Under the pieces are notes generated by a model. It was not told where the DNA came from and did not search any database. It was given only the letters and a program-made list of their open reading frames with translations. A DNA stretch of 64,000 bases, taken from the NCBI RefSeq assembly GCF_001485415.1, contig NZ_BCMQ01000005.1, forward strand, positions 1-64,000. Reading direction: 5' to 3'. Source of the stretch: Myroides odoratimimus. Lineage in GTDB: Bacteria > Bacteroidota > Bacteroidia > Flavobacteriales > Flavobacteriaceae. Position 1 is the first letter of the stretch; each line of letters begins with the position of its first letter. Shown one piece after another: positions 42,770 through 53,232 of this stretch. A program made the position numbers and the translations under genes.

Positions 42770-43525
42770 ATGATACGTTTTTTATTAACACTTGTAGCTG
42801 CGCTATTGTCCTTCATCATGTATGGACAAGGTAAGCAAACGGTTACTATAGCAGGTGGAGTACAGAGTATAGAAGTATCTTCTATAGTGATAGTTAATGT
42901 TGATGCAACTAGGGATTCTAATACAGTAGAAATAGTCACTGATAAGGAGAGCCCAGAAGAGTTAGTACAAATCAGACAGGTAGGAACTAAATTGTCTATT
43001 GAATCCAAATCTCCAAACAGAAGATATAAAAGTATAGGAAAGATTACAGTGAATGTTTCTCAGAAGTCAGTACTTACTTATTACGCTAGTGCTATGGCTA
43101 GAATAGTGGTGTCTGGTAGAGTATCTGGTGATAGCGCTAAGATATCTGTTGATGGGGCTGGATCTATAAATGCTAATTTCTCTGTGAATACAATCAGTAT
43201 TAATGTAGACTCAGCCTCTAAGTATGTAGGTAATGTAACAGCGAAGACGATGAAGGCTAATGTAGACTCAGCAGGTCGTGTGGAAGTGACAGGAGATGTC
43301 GAATCCCTTGTAGTCAATGTGGATAGTGCAGCGACATTCGCAGGCAAAGGCTTAAAAGCAAAAACAGTAAAAGCTGAGGTAGACTCTATGGGGAAGGCAG
43401 AAGTGTATCCTACAGAAAGTCTAAATGCTTATGCAGACTCTATGGGTAAAGTGGTGTACTATAATACACCAAAAGAATTAAAGAAATATACAGATTCTAT
43501 GGGATCAGTTAAGGCAGGTAATTAG
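42770..43525 (+). CDS. GIN-domain (DUF2807) secreted protein 1
   Basis: 251 residues. A signal peptide ends at about residue 19 (FIMYGQ). The rest is a repetitive beta-rich GIN (DUF2807) type domain. Units containing VDSAxxxxG or VDSMGK recur: INVDSASKYVG, ANVDSAGRVEV, VNVDSAATFAG, AEVDSMGKAEV, AYADSMGKVVY, TDSMGSVKA. This periodicity fits a stack of beta-helix rungs. GIN-domain proteins occur in many Bacteroidota as putative adhesive or envelope proteins with unknown role. Here it sits between the ATPase and the first permease, so it could be an accessory or a substrate. Confidence 0.85.
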   Translation: MIRFLLTLVAALLSFIMYGQGKQTVTIAGGVQSIEVSSIVIVNVDATRDSNTVEIVTDKESPEELVQIRQVGTKLSIESKSPNRRYKSIGKITVNVSQKSVLTYYASAMARIVVSGRVSGDSAKISVDGAGSINANFSVNTISINVDSASKYVGNVTAKTMKANVDSAGRVEVTGDVESLVVNVDSAATFAGKGLKAKTVKAEVDSMGKAEVYPTESLNAYADSMGKVVYYNTPKELKKYTDSMGSVKAGN

Positions 43526-43529
43526 TGTT

Positions 43530-45908
43530 ATGCTAAAGAATTGGTTTAAAATATATATTAAAAATATCAGCAACTCTAGATTGTTCTTTTTGTGGAATAT
43601 CATAGGGTTAGCTATTGGTATGGCTTCTGTTATCCTAGCAGTGACTTACTATAAGAGTGAGTATAGCTATAATAGATGGATACCTAAGGTAGGTAATATG
43701 TATGAAGTAAACCTAGAGATGGGAAAACAATCCAATTCTATCTATATCCCTGCAGGGGTAGGACCTTATTTATTAGAGAATCGATTAGCTGAAGACTACT
43801 GTTACTACGCGTTAGAGTATTTAGATTTCTATGGGGAGAGTAAAACAGAACAAGGAGTTGTAAGTAAGATATTGAATACACAAGATACGTTCTTTTACTT
43901 TTTTCCTTTTGAATTTAAGTATGGCGATAAAGATAGACTGTTCATAGATGACTATTCTATAGCAATATCTTCTAATCTAGCTACTCGTTTTTTTGGAGAG
44001 GCTAATCCTGTCGGAGATACACTTTCGTTAGCACATCAGAAGTATGTGATAAGAGGGGTGTATGAATTAAATCAACGTGCTACAATTATGCCTGAGGTTG
44101 TACTTGCTTCTATAGACTTTGATGATATGGAAGAGTATGAGTTATGGCAAGAGAATGTAGGTGGACTCGTGTTTAAAAAAGCAGAAGGAGTAGACCAGGT
44201 TAAGTTATTAAAAGAACTAGAAGAAGTTTACTACAATAAGAAAAAGAAGAATAAATACTTCGATGATAGAGGAGATGAGGTTACTTCTAAGTTAGTTCCA
44301 TTAGCAGAAGCTCGATTTGAATCTAAGCAGAGTACTCTATTAGAAGGGAATACGAAGAGAGAAACAATAGGGTTAATCAGTGGGTGTTCGTTCTTAATCT
44401 TTTTACTGACTGTAGTGAACTATATCAGTCTGAATCAGTCTAATGTATTAAGTAGAGCAAAGGAGTTGTCTCTAAGAAGAATTATAGGAGCTTCAAAAGG
44501 ACAGTTGGTATTACAGTTACTTTTTGAGACGGTACTGAATGTCTTAGTTGCGTTAAGTATCTCTTTGGTTTTAGTAGAATTGAGTTTACCTATTTACAAC
44601 AGTTTTTTACATCAACACTTAGTATTCTCTTGGGAAGCTATGGGGATTTTGATTTTACTGATAGGTGGAGGAATTATTTGCCTAGGAGGTTTGTTACCTG
44701 CTTTATACGGTAGTATTATCGCTAGACAACACACTAAGGGAGGGCAAGTACAGCTTCATTTAAGTATCTCTAAGTGGAGAATGACATTCGTGGGAATACA
44801 GTTGGTGATTGCTTTCTTTTTCTTAATCGCTGGATGGCTAGTGTATAATCAGGTGGATTATATGCAAAGCAAAGAATTAGGATTTAAAGGAGAACAGGTA
44901 TATCAAGTCAAGCTATATACACAACAGATCAGACGTAAGATGTATAGATCATCTAAAGTCATAGAGCAAATAGCGGATATAAAAGGGGTGAAAGGTGTAG
45001 GGCTGTCTACGATCTCTTTTAAAGGAAATAGTATGAATACGAACCATACGGCTTATTACCAACAACAGAAAATAACGGACTTCATCATGGATGGGGTAGA
45101 TGAAGGGTATATACAGATGATGGGATTCAATATGCTGGCGATTCAGGAGGATATAGATGAAGATCTCCCAACCGTATATGTCAATGAGAAATTTGTTACT
45201 CAACTAGGTAAACAACCTAGTGATGTAGTAGGAGAGGTCATAGCGTATGACAGTAATACATTTATCATAAAAGGGGTAATAGGAGACTTTAACCGAGACG
45301 GATTTGAAGAGAGTATAAAGCCAATGCTTCTGTTTCACTGGAGAGATATAGAGTTTTTGCCTTATGGTATAGAGTCTCTATCTGTGCAGATAGATCCAGA
45401 GATAAAGGAAGAAACTCTAGAACGTCTACAAGCGTTCTGGATAGTGAATGTTGATTATGAGTATCCGTTTGAGGTGATGGCTGTGAAGAAACAGTTTGCT
45501 CAGACTTATCAGAAAACATTATCACAGCGCAATATGTTTATGCTGTGGAATGGAGCAGTAGTGTTGATCGCTCTGTTCGGACTCTACGCGGTGATGTCCT
45601 TTGCAATAGAACAACAATTAAAGGAAATCGTGATCAGAAAAGTATTAGGGGCTAGTGAGAAAGAACTCTATCTGAAGTTATTAAAGCCTTTTATATATGC
45701 TCTGGGGATTACTTATGTATTAGTACTATACCCTACATATTGGTTGATGAGTAAATGGTTAGATAGGTTTGTAGATCATACAGATATTTCGGTTTACCCA
45801 TTTGTACTTTCTTTAGTGCTACTCTCTGTTTTAGTCTTTGTGGTTTTAGCAAGTAAGCTGTATAAGGCTGTTAAAATCAATATTATTAATTATATCAAAT
45901 ACGAATAA
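43530..45908 (+). CDS. MacB/FtsX-type permease 1
   Basis: 792 residues. An N-terminal helix (about 18-40) leads into a large periplasmic domain (about 45-278), then helices at about 280-301, 330-355 and 370-395 (the first FtsX domain). A fifth helix (about 417-440) precedes a second periplasmic domain (about 445-665) and the second FtsX domain has helices near 670-693, 715-737 and 755-780. This duplicated plan puts the eight helices of a MacB dimer into one chain. It is the most diverged of the first six in its ends: the C terminus reads INIINYIKYE rather than VDVLKYIKYE. VIRKVLGASEKELYLKLL follows the sixth helix. Confidence 0.92.
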   Translation: MLKNWFKIYIKNISNSRLFFLWNIIGLAIGMASVILAVTYYKSEYSYNRWIPKVGNMYEVNLEMGKQSNSIYIPAGVGPYLLENRLAEDYCYYALEYLDFYGESKTEQGVVSKILNTQDTFFYFFPFEFKYGDKDRLFIDDYSIAISSNLATRFFGEANPVGDTLSLAHQKYVIRGVYELNQRATIMPEVVLASIDFDDMEEYELWQENVGGLVFKKAEGVDQVKLLKELEEVYYNKKKKNKYFDDRGDEVTSKLVPLAEARFESKQSTLLEGNTKRETIGLISGCSFLIFLLTVVNYISLNQSNVLSRAKELSLRRIIGASKGQLVLQLLFETVLNVLVALSISLVLVELSLPIYNSFLHQHLVFSWEAMGILILLIGGGIICLGGLLPALYGSIIARQHTKGGQVQLHLSISKWRMTFVGIQLVIAFFFLIAGWLVYNQVDYMQSKELGFKGEQVYQVKLYTQQIRRKMYRSSKVIEQIADIKGVKGVGLSTISFKGNSMNTNHTAYYQQQKITDFIMDGVDEGYIQMMGFNMLAIQEDIDEDLPTVYVNEKFVTQLGKQPSDVVGEVIAYDSNTFIIKGVIGDFNRDGFEESIKPMLLFHWRDIEFLPYGIESLSVQIDPEIKEETLERLQAFWIVNVDYEYPFEVMAVKKQFAQTYQKTLSQRNMFMLWNGAVVLIALFGLYAVMSFAIEQQLKEIVIRKVLGASEKELYLKLLKPFIYALGITYVLVLYPTYWLMSKWLDRFVDHTDISVYPFVLSLVLLSVLVFVVLASKLYKAVKINIINYIKYE

Positions 45909-45910
45909 AA

Positions 45911-48361
45911 ATGTTAAAGAACTGGTTGAAAATATATTGGTACAATACGATGAAGCACAAGATGTATTTCTTGTTGACAGTAGTAGGATTAACACTAGGT
46001 ATTGCGTCAGTTGTATTAGCATCATTATACTATCTAGAAGAGTCTAGTTATGATCAGTGGAATCCGAATAAGGATGAGGTGTATCTCGTAGAGACTGTAG
46101 CTCCGAATTTCTCTATGACAGATCAGTTCCGTCCTATGGGAAGGTATCTAAAGGATAATTATAAGGAACTAGATGATTATATGTATTTTGGATATAATGG
46201 TTCTTTAAATTTTATTTATAATGAGAAGACAATAGATGTAAAGGATACATATACTGTACAAGATAACTACTTTGAGTTTTTTCCATTCGAGTTTGTATAT
46301 GGGAATACTGAAAAAGCATTAGTTAACCCTAATGATGTAGCAATAGATATTAAGATCTCTGAAGCACTATTTGGGGAAGGAGTAAACCCAATAGGTAAGA
46401 CAATAGAAGCTATTAATCCAAACTATGATAGTCAGGGTAACACTAGGTTTATAATCTCTGGTGTATACAAAATAGGAGACCTACGCAGTTCTTTTGCTCC
46501 TAATGCAGTTATGAATAATTTGACTGAAAAGTCTAGGGACAGTGATGACTGGACGAAGGAATTTGGATTAAATCTATGTGTGAAGACTAAACAGCCTGAA
46601 AAAATTAAAAAGGCTATAGTGGAGCTTAGAGATAAATATGTTGCCATTCCTAATGCAGAGAAGGATGGTCTAACATTAGAGCAATATAAAGAAGAAGAGC
46701 CTTTTAAATACTATACAGGAGATATTGTATTAAATAAGCTTGCAGATGCTCGTATGCTACCGAATAAAAGGTTATTCCCTGCAGGTAGTGCAAATGTGCA
46801 AATGTTAAACATAAGTATCTTCTTATCTATGACGATACTCTTACTTTCTATTTTTAATTATGTCAATCTATCATTAACGCAAGTAGTGAGTAGAGGAAAA
46901 GAAATAGGAATGAGAAGAGTAGCTGGTGGAGGTAAGAGAAGTTTTTATCAGCAGAGTATTTTTGAAACTGCTATTGTGGTTATTCTTTCTTTAGTATTAG
47001 CTATTTGTATTATTGAGCTCATTCTGCCTTATATCAATGTGTATTTAGAGACGAATATCACATTTTCGTTTATCAATGATTTAGCTGTTCTTATCGTTAT
47101 TGCCACTTTAGTGATTCTGATATGTGGTGGTATTCCTGCTTTTTTTGTTTCAAGATTTGAGACTGTCAAATTATTAAAAGGAAATATAATAGGAACTAGA
47201 GGAGGTAAATGGCTTAGTAATGGTTTTTTAGTTCTTCAATTTACAATAGCTTGTTTCTTTATTATAGGTTCTATCATCGTCAATGCACAAGTAAGTTATA
47301 TGCTCAATAAAAGTCTTGGTTTTAAAGGAGATCAAGTTATTAATATAGAGTTTCTTAATCATAATAGTTATACAGGGAAACGTGCTACTAAATATGCAAG
47401 CTTTAAAGCCGAACTAGAAAAGATTAGAGGAATTGAGTCGGTATCTACTAGTACTATAGGTTTTGGAAATACTTCAAATGGTGTATTTGGCACCTATCAT
47501 AACAACGGGAAAGAGAATTTGATGATTAGTAATGTTATGATAGACTATGATTTCTTCGATGTATTAGAGATTAAGCTAAAAGAAGGTAGGATGTTATCTG
47601 CTCAATTATCTTCTGATAGTTTAGATAATGTGGTGGTGAATGAGACTTTTGTTCGTAGGATGAATTTGACTAATCCTCTTGATACTTCAATAGAACAGTT
47701 AGGCAAGAAGAAAACAGTAGTGGGAGTAATTCAAGACTTTAATATCGATAGACTTGAAGTAAAAATATTGCCATCTGTATATTCTTATATGCCAGAGACT
47801 AAGCATAGCTATGGGATGTATTCTGTTATATACATAAGGGTGGCTCCAGAATATTTTAGTAAGACTATTGTAGATATCGAGAAGCTGTGGAAGCAGTATA
47901 ATATAGAAGAAAGGGATGTGTTTCAATACAAGTTTGTAGATAAGCAGTTTGCAGAGACTTTCCATAAAGTACAGATGGAGAAGAGAATATTTAATATTCT
48001 AAGTACTGTAGTTGTATTCATTGCTTTATTTGGACTGTTTGCCGTATCGTCTTTTACGATAGGAACAAAGCTAAGAGAAGTAGCTATTCGAAAGGTATTA
48101 GGAGCTGAGATTTTCGGACTGTTAAGACAGTTGTCATTTCAGTATGTAATTTATTGCTTGGTTGGGTTCGGTATAGCAGTATTCCCTAGTTATTACTTTT
48201 TAAATAAGTGGTTAGCGAACTATGCGTATCGCATAGAGATCGGATGGAGTGTGTACGTGTATAGTTTGTTGTTGATTTTAGGATTGACATTGTTGATTGT
48301 TATCAGTCGTGCTTATAAGGCGACTAGAGTAGATGTATTAAAGTATATCAAATACGAATAG
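45911..48361 (+). CDS. MacB/FtsX-type permease 2
   Basis: 816 residues with the same eight-helix, two-periplasmic-domain plan as permease 1. It belongs with permease 3 in one sub-type: N-terminal YNTMKHKMYFLLTVVGL and C-terminal SSFTIGTKLREVAIRKVLGA are shared almost unchanged, also at DNA level. The first periplasmic domain (about 50-290) is distinct. The start follows the previous stop by two bases. It ends VDVLKYIKYE. Confidence 0.92.
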   Translation: MLKNWLKIYWYNTMKHKMYFLLTVVGLTLGIASVVLASLYYLEESSYDQWNPNKDEVYLVETVAPNFSMTDQFRPMGRYLKDNYKELDDYMYFGYNGSLNFIYNEKTIDVKDTYTVQDNYFEFFPFEFVYGNTEKALVNPNDVAIDIKISEALFGEGVNPIGKTIEAINPNYDSQGNTRFIISGVYKIGDLRSSFAPNAVMNNLTEKSRDSDDWTKEFGLNLCVKTKQPEKIKKAIVELRDKYVAIPNAEKDGLTLEQYKEEEPFKYYTGDIVLNKLADARMLPNKRLFPAGSANVQMLNISIFLSMTILLLSIFNYVNLSLTQVVSRGKEIGMRRVAGGGKRSFYQQSIFETAIVVILSLVLAICIIELILPYINVYLETNITFSFINDLAVLIVIATLVILICGGIPAFFVSRFETVKLLKGNIIGTRGGKWLSNGFLVLQFTIACFFIIGSIIVNAQVSYMLNKSLGFKGDQVINIEFLNHNSYTGKRATKYASFKAELEKIRGIESVSTSTIGFGNTSNGVFGTYHNNGKENLMISNVMIDYDFFDVLEIKLKEGRMLSAQLSSDSLDNVVVNETFVRRMNLTNPLDTSIEQLGKKKTVVGVIQDFNIDRLEVKILPSVYSYMPETKHSYGMYSVIYIRVAPEYFSKTIVDIEKLWKQYNIEERDVFQYKFVDKQFAETFHKVQMEKRIFNILSTVVVFIALFGLFAVSSFTIGTKLREVAIRKVLGAEIFGLLRQLSFQYVIYCLVGFGIAVFPSYYFLNKWLANYAYRIEIGWSVYVYSLLLILGLTLLIVISRAYKATRVDVLKYIKYE

Positions 48362-48363
48362 AG

Positions 48364-50799
48364 ATGTTAAAGAACTGGTTAAAGATTTATTGGTACAATA
48401 CGATGAAGCACAAGATGTATTTCTTGTTGACAGTAGTAGGGTTGGCGATAGGTATTGCGTCAGTTACATTAGCATCGTTATATTATCTAGAAGAGTCTAG
48501 TTATGATCAATGGAATCCTTATAAGGATGAGGTTTTTGTTTTAGAGTCTAAAAGTGATCAGATCTCTAGTAATAGTCAGCCCTTTGCACTAGGGTATTTC
48601 TTAAAAGAGAATTACCCTATAGTGGAAGATTATATGTACTATAATGGGGTGTATTTTAGAGGAAATGTAAAAATAGATGAGAAGGAATATACTATTGAGA
48701 AAGTAATATATGCTCAGAAGAATTTCTTTTCTTTTTTTTCTTTTGAGTTTGTTTATGGCAATGAGAAAACAGCGTTTAATAATCCAAATGATATTGCTAT
48801 AGAACTAGAATTAGCTGAATTATTATTCGGTAAGAATGTTAATCCATTAGGAGAAGAAATTGAGATAAATGATGTTAAGTATAGTGTATCTGCTGTCTAT
48901 AGAATAGGACATGATATAAGAAGTTCTATGAGTCCTAATATTGTAATAGATAAGTTAAGTACTGAAGAGATAGCGTCTAGAGGAGATTGGTTTACAAGTA
49001 ATTATAATTTAGTAGTTAAAACCAAAGATAAAGAACAGACTAGAGTCGCTATTGATAATTTATTCTATAAACATTTTTATTCTGTTTTAGCAGAGTCTAA
49101 AGGAGTTTCTGTAGAAGAATTTGTAGAGACGACTTTTAAAAGCTTCTATGCTAAGAGTTATTTATTACCCTTAAATGGCGCTAGGATGAATGCAATAGGT
49201 TATTTTTTTCCTGAGGGAAATACTAATCTATTGATGTTGAAAATTATAGTGGGACTTTCTGTTATGATTCTATTGTTATCGATATTTAATTTTATCAACC
49301 TAGCACTATCTCAGTCTCTGAATCGAACTAAAGAAGTTGGGGTGAGAAAGGTTTTAGGCGCAAATAGAAGTTTAATTATTAGTCAAGGGCTTTTAGAGTC
49401 CTTTATAACAACAGGAATAGCTTTATTATTAAGTGTTATTATTTTAGAATTATTAGTGCCGTTCATAAATGTATTTGTGGGTACAACGATTGAGTTCTCG
49501 TTTTTTAAGTTTATAGGCTTATTATCGAGTGTATTAATAGTTGTCACTCTCTTGGTGGGTATCTTACCAGCACTATATCTCGATAAGATGGATACGTTAT
49601 CAGCACTTAAAGGTTTTATCTATAAAAGCACTAGTGGAAGAGTAATAAAGAATAGTTTTTTAGTTCTACAGTTTGTTATTGCTAGTTTTTTTATCACAAG
49701 TGGGATATTGATACATCAACAGGTTAATTATATGCTTAATAAAGATCTCGGCTTTAAGGGGGATCAGGTAATAGGTGTATTATTTAAGGAAAATAGAGAA
49801 TACGATGGGACTTCTGATCGATTAAATCAATACTATAATTTTAAAGAGGAACTTCTACAAATAAAAGGAGTGGAGGATGTGTCAACAGCTTCTTCACACT
49901 TTGGAAGTAATGCATTATCTAATACGTTTACTTATCATTCATATCAATCAGAAGAGTTCTTAGTCGAACAAATAGGAATGGATTATAACTACTTTGATTT
50001 ATATGATATAAAGATGAAACAAGGGAGGAATATATCTTCTCAGTTTGCTTCAGATAGTATTAATAACATTATTGTCAATGAGGCCTTCGTTAGAGAAATG
50101 AAACAGAAAGAACCACTAGGGAAGTTTATAGAAGGCAAAGGTTTTAAGTACACAATCATAGGTGTGGTAGATGACTATAATAATGAAAGATTAGCAAACG
50201 AAGTAAAACCTAAGATTTACTACCACTTTCATACTAATCAAAGGATAAGAAATAATTTTCTATATGTCTCTATTAAATTAAGTAAAGATAAGATAGAGTC
50301 TACTCTAGATGCTGTTGAAAAAATATGGAAGAAATATAATATAGATAGTAAAATTCCTTTTGTTTATGAATTTGTAGATCAACGTTATGCGAAAACTTTT
50401 GACCGTGTGTTATTAGAGAGAAAAGTATTTAGAGTATTAAATTATACAGTTGTATTCATTGCTTTATTTGGACTGTTTGCTGTATCGTCTTTTACGATAG
50501 GAACAAAGTTAAGAGAAGTAGCTATCCGAAAGATACTTGGAGCTGAGACTTTCGGACTGTTAAGACAATTGACATTTCAGTATGTAATTTATTGCTTGGT
50601 TGGATTTGGAATAGCAGTATTCCCTAGTTATTACTTTTTAAATAAGTGGTTAGAGAATTATGCGTATCGCATAGAGATAGGATGGAGTGTGTATGTGTAT
50701 AGTTTGTTGTTGATTTTAGGATTGACATTGTTGATTGTTATTAGTCGTGCTTATAAAGCGACTAGAGTAGATGTATTAAAGTATATTAAATACGAATAG
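48364..50799 (+). CDS. MacB/FtsX-type permease 3
   Basis: 811 residues, eight-helix duplicated FtsX plan. The first 50 codons are about nine-tenths identical to permease 2 in DNA. The last 120 codons match permease 2 except at scattered third positions and two short differences (GAETFGLLRQLTFQ here against GAEIFGLLRQLSFQ). The middle periplasmic domain is much more diverged. Two bases separate it from permease 2. Confidence 0.92.
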   Translation: MLKNWLKIYWYNTMKHKMYFLLTVVGLAIGIASVTLASLYYLEESSYDQWNPYKDEVFVLESKSDQISSNSQPFALGYFLKENYPIVEDYMYYNGVYFRGNVKIDEKEYTIEKVIYAQKNFFSFFSFEFVYGNEKTAFNNPNDIAIELELAELLFGKNVNPLGEEIEINDVKYSVSAVYRIGHDIRSSMSPNIVIDKLSTEEIASRGDWFTSNYNLVVKTKDKEQTRVAIDNLFYKHFYSVLAESKGVSVEEFVETTFKSFYAKSYLLPLNGARMNAIGYFFPEGNTNLLMLKIIVGLSVMILLLSIFNFINLALSQSLNRTKEVGVRKVLGANRSLIISQGLLESFITTGIALLLSVIILELLVPFINVFVGTTIEFSFFKFIGLLSSVLIVVTLLVGILPALYLDKMDTLSALKGFIYKSTSGRVIKNSFLVLQFVIASFFITSGILIHQQVNYMLNKDLGFKGDQVIGVLFKENREYDGTSDRLNQYYNFKEELLQIKGVEDVSTASSHFGSNALSNTFTYHSYQSEEFLVEQIGMDYNYFDLYDIKMKQGRNISSQFASDSINNIIVNEAFVREMKQKEPLGKFIEGKGFKYTIIGVVDDYNNERLANEVKPKIYYHFHTNQRIRNNFLYVSIKLSKDKIESTLDAVEKIWKKYNIDSKIPFVYEFVDQRYAKTFDRVLLERKVFRVLNYTVVFIALFGLFAVSSFTIGTKLREVAIRKILGAETFGLLRQLTFQYVIYCLVGFGIAVFPSYYFLNKWLENYAYRIEIGWSVYVYSLLLILGLTLLIVISRAYKATRVDVLKYIKYE

Positions 50800-50801
50800 A
50801 G

Positions 50802-53231
50802 ATGTTAAAGAACTGGTTAAAAATATATTGGTACAATACGATGAAGCACAAGATGTATTTCTTGTTGACAGTAATAGGATTGGCGATAGGGTTATCAGCT
50901 GTGATTATTTCGTATTTATATTATACTGAAGAAATGTCTTATGATACTTGGCACAAGGATAGTGATCGTGTATTTATGGTTGAGACTAAGTTTAGTGAAG
51001 AGGAGAGCTGGCCAATGTTATCTTATCCATTTGGATCTAAATTAAATGAAATATCTCCTGAAGTAGAAGCATATTCTTATGTAGATAATAGCTATGATGA
51101 TGGAATGTTACTGCGTAATGGAGAACTGCTTTCTTATACCAAGGCTATTAGCGTACAGTCTAATTTCTTTACTGTATTTCCTTTTGAAATAGTAAGTGGA
51201 AGTCAACTACAACCTTTTGATGCCCCAAATCAAGCATATATAAAAGATACATATGTAGACTATTTATTTAAAGATAAAGATCCTATAGGGCAGACTATAG
51301 TGATATGGGATGTCTCTTATGTAGTAAAAGGAATATTTAAAGAAGCAAATACATTAAGTTCTATCAATCCTAATATCATAATAAATGATTTAGATGAAAG
51401 GGAGAAAGAAGCAGTAGAGAAAGGGTATTGGGGAAATTTTAGTTCTGCTTTATGGGTAAAACTCAAGGATACGCAGTCTAAAGAAACTATAGAGAAAAGG
51501 TTACTCGCTATATATGATGAGTATGTCATGTTGCCTGAGGCTAATAAAAAAGGTATATCTGTAGACGAGTATAAAAGAAGTAGAGGGGAGCGTTATTTTG
51601 GTTATTATCTACATGATTTAAAGGGACAACGTTTTGAGAAAAATATTGATATAAATGCATTACCAGAAGGGAGTGCTAATGTTAATAGAATATATATAGC
51701 TATAGGTTTATCATTGCTAATCTTATTGTTATCTGTATTTAATTATATTAATATTACTACAGTACAGGTGATGGATAGAGGTAAGGAAGTGGGTATGCGT
51801 AAAACTTTTGGTGCGAATCGTTTAAGTCTGATATATCAAAACTATTTTGAATCAACTATAACGGTACTAATATCTATAGTATTGTCTTTTGTAATAGTAG
51901 AATTCTCTTTACCTAGTTTAAGAGTGTTTTTTAAGGCACAGTTAATCTTCGATTTGTTTGATTTTATACTACAATTACTAATTTTCTTAATATTAGTAGT
52001 TTTTTTAGTGGGAACTATACCTGCTCTGTATGTATCTAGTTTTAAAACAATAGAAGTTTTAAAAGGTAATATAAAGAGAAGTAAGAAAGGGGTGTGGTTT
52101 AAAAATCTTCTATTAACAGTTCAGTTTATTGTTGCTTGTTTTTTTATTATAGGATCTTTTATTATTTATCAGCAAGTGAGTTATATGTTGAAAAAAGATT
52201 TAGGATTTCAGGCTGAACAAATAGTAGGGGTGACATATAATTTTAAGAAGGGTATAAACAATAAATATGACGTGTATAAGAGATTAAAAACAGATGTTTT
52301 AAATCTAAGTAATGTGGAAGGAGCGAGTGCGTGTTTATTAGATATTGGCGGTAGTAGATATGTGTCTTCAGGCTTTAGTTATAAAGAAAAAGATGTGCAG
52401 CCTGGTATAGCTGCAATAGATTATGATTTCTTGGAATTATATCAGATTGAAATGAAAGAAGGAAGAATGTTATCAAAGGATTTAGCTAATGATAGTATTC
52501 AAAATATTTTGATTAATGAGAAAGCAATGTCCATAATGGGGGAGTCACAGCCTATAGGCAAGAATATAAAATGGAATGGAGGGGAATATACTATAGTAGG
52601 AGTAGTAAAGGATTTTAATCTAGTAGGACTTAGAGAAGATTATAGACCATTATTATTTGTTACACTGTCTAATAATCAGTGGGGAAACAATATGAAAGAG
52701 ATGTCTATTAAGATAAAAGCTGACAAGGCTGAGGAAACAATGAAGGCTATTGAAGAGGTGTGGAAGAAACATAATATAACTGATTTACCATTTCAGTATG
52801 AATTTGTAGATAAGCGATTTGCTAAAAGTTTTGAACGGTCTTTACAGGAACGAAATGTATTCTTAGTATTGAATTCTTTGGTTGTTTTCATTGCTCTTTT
52901 TGGATTGTATAGTTTGGCATCATTTACGATTAACTCTAGGTTAAAAGAAGTTGCTATACGCAAAGTATTAGGTGCGAGACCTAAAGATCTGATACAGAAG
53001 TTAACAGGGCAGTACATTGTGTTTTGTTTAATAGGTTTTGGAATAGCTGTATTTCCCAGTTATTACTTCTTGAATAAATGGTTAAGTGATTATGCTTTTA
53101 GAATAGAGATGAGTGTATGGCCATTTATATTTTGTTTTGTCATCATTATAATATTGACATTACTAATTGTTATCAGTCGTGCTTATAAAGCGACTAGAGT
53201 GGATGTATTAAAATATATTAAATACGAGTAG
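50802..53231 (+). CDS. MacB/FtsX-type permease 4
   Basis: 809 residues, same plan. It forms a second sub-type with permease 5. The first 27 codons match permeases 2 and 3, but from IGLAIGLSAVIISYLYY the sequence follows permease 5 only. From 52890 to 53173 its DNA is identical by eye to 55327-55610 of permease 5. KGVWFKNLLLTVQFIVACFF around residue 430 is nearly shared too. The first periplasmic domain differs from all others. Confidence 0.92.
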   Translation: MLKNWLKIYWYNTMKHKMYFLLTVIGLAIGLSAVIISYLYYTEEMSYDTWHKDSDRVFMVETKFSEEESWPMLSYPFGSKLNEISPEVEAYSYVDNSYDDGMLLRNGELLSYTKAISVQSNFFTVFPFEIVSGSQLQPFDAPNQAYIKDTYVDYLFKDKDPIGQTIVIWDVSYVVKGIFKEANTLSSINPNIIINDLDEREKEAVEKGYWGNFSSALWVKLKDTQSKETIEKRLLAIYDEYVMLPEANKKGISVDEYKRSRGERYFGYYLHDLKGQRFEKNIDINALPEGSANVNRIYIAIGLSLLILLLSVFNYINITTVQVMDRGKEVGMRKTFGANRLSLIYQNYFESTITVLISIVLSFVIVEFSLPSLRVFFKAQLIFDLFDFILQLLIFLILVVFLVGTIPALYVSSFKTIEVLKGNIKRSKKGVWFKNLLLTVQFIVACFFIIGSFIIYQQVSYMLKKDLGFQAEQIVGVTYNFKKGINNKYDVYKRLKTDVLNLSNVEGASACLLDIGGSRYVSSGFSYKEKDVQPGIAAIDYDFLELYQIEMKEGRMLSKDLANDSIQNILINEKAMSIMGESQPIGKNIKWNGGEYTIVGVVKDFNLVGLREDYRPLLFVTLSNNQWGNNMKEMSIKIKADKAEETMKAIEEVWKKHNITDLPFQYEFVDKRFAKSFERSLQERNVFLVLNSLVVFIALFGLYSLASFTINSRLKEVAIRKVLGARPKDLIQKLTGQYIVFCLIGFGIAVFPSYYFLNKWLSDYAFRIEMSVWPFIFCFVIIIILTLLIVISRAYKATRVDVLKYIKYE

Positions 53232-53232
53232 T

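Noticed and set aside
43081..43347. Minus-strand reading frame inside GIN protein 1
   Set aside because: It is a shadow of the repeated VDSA codons on the plus strand, with no independent start context.
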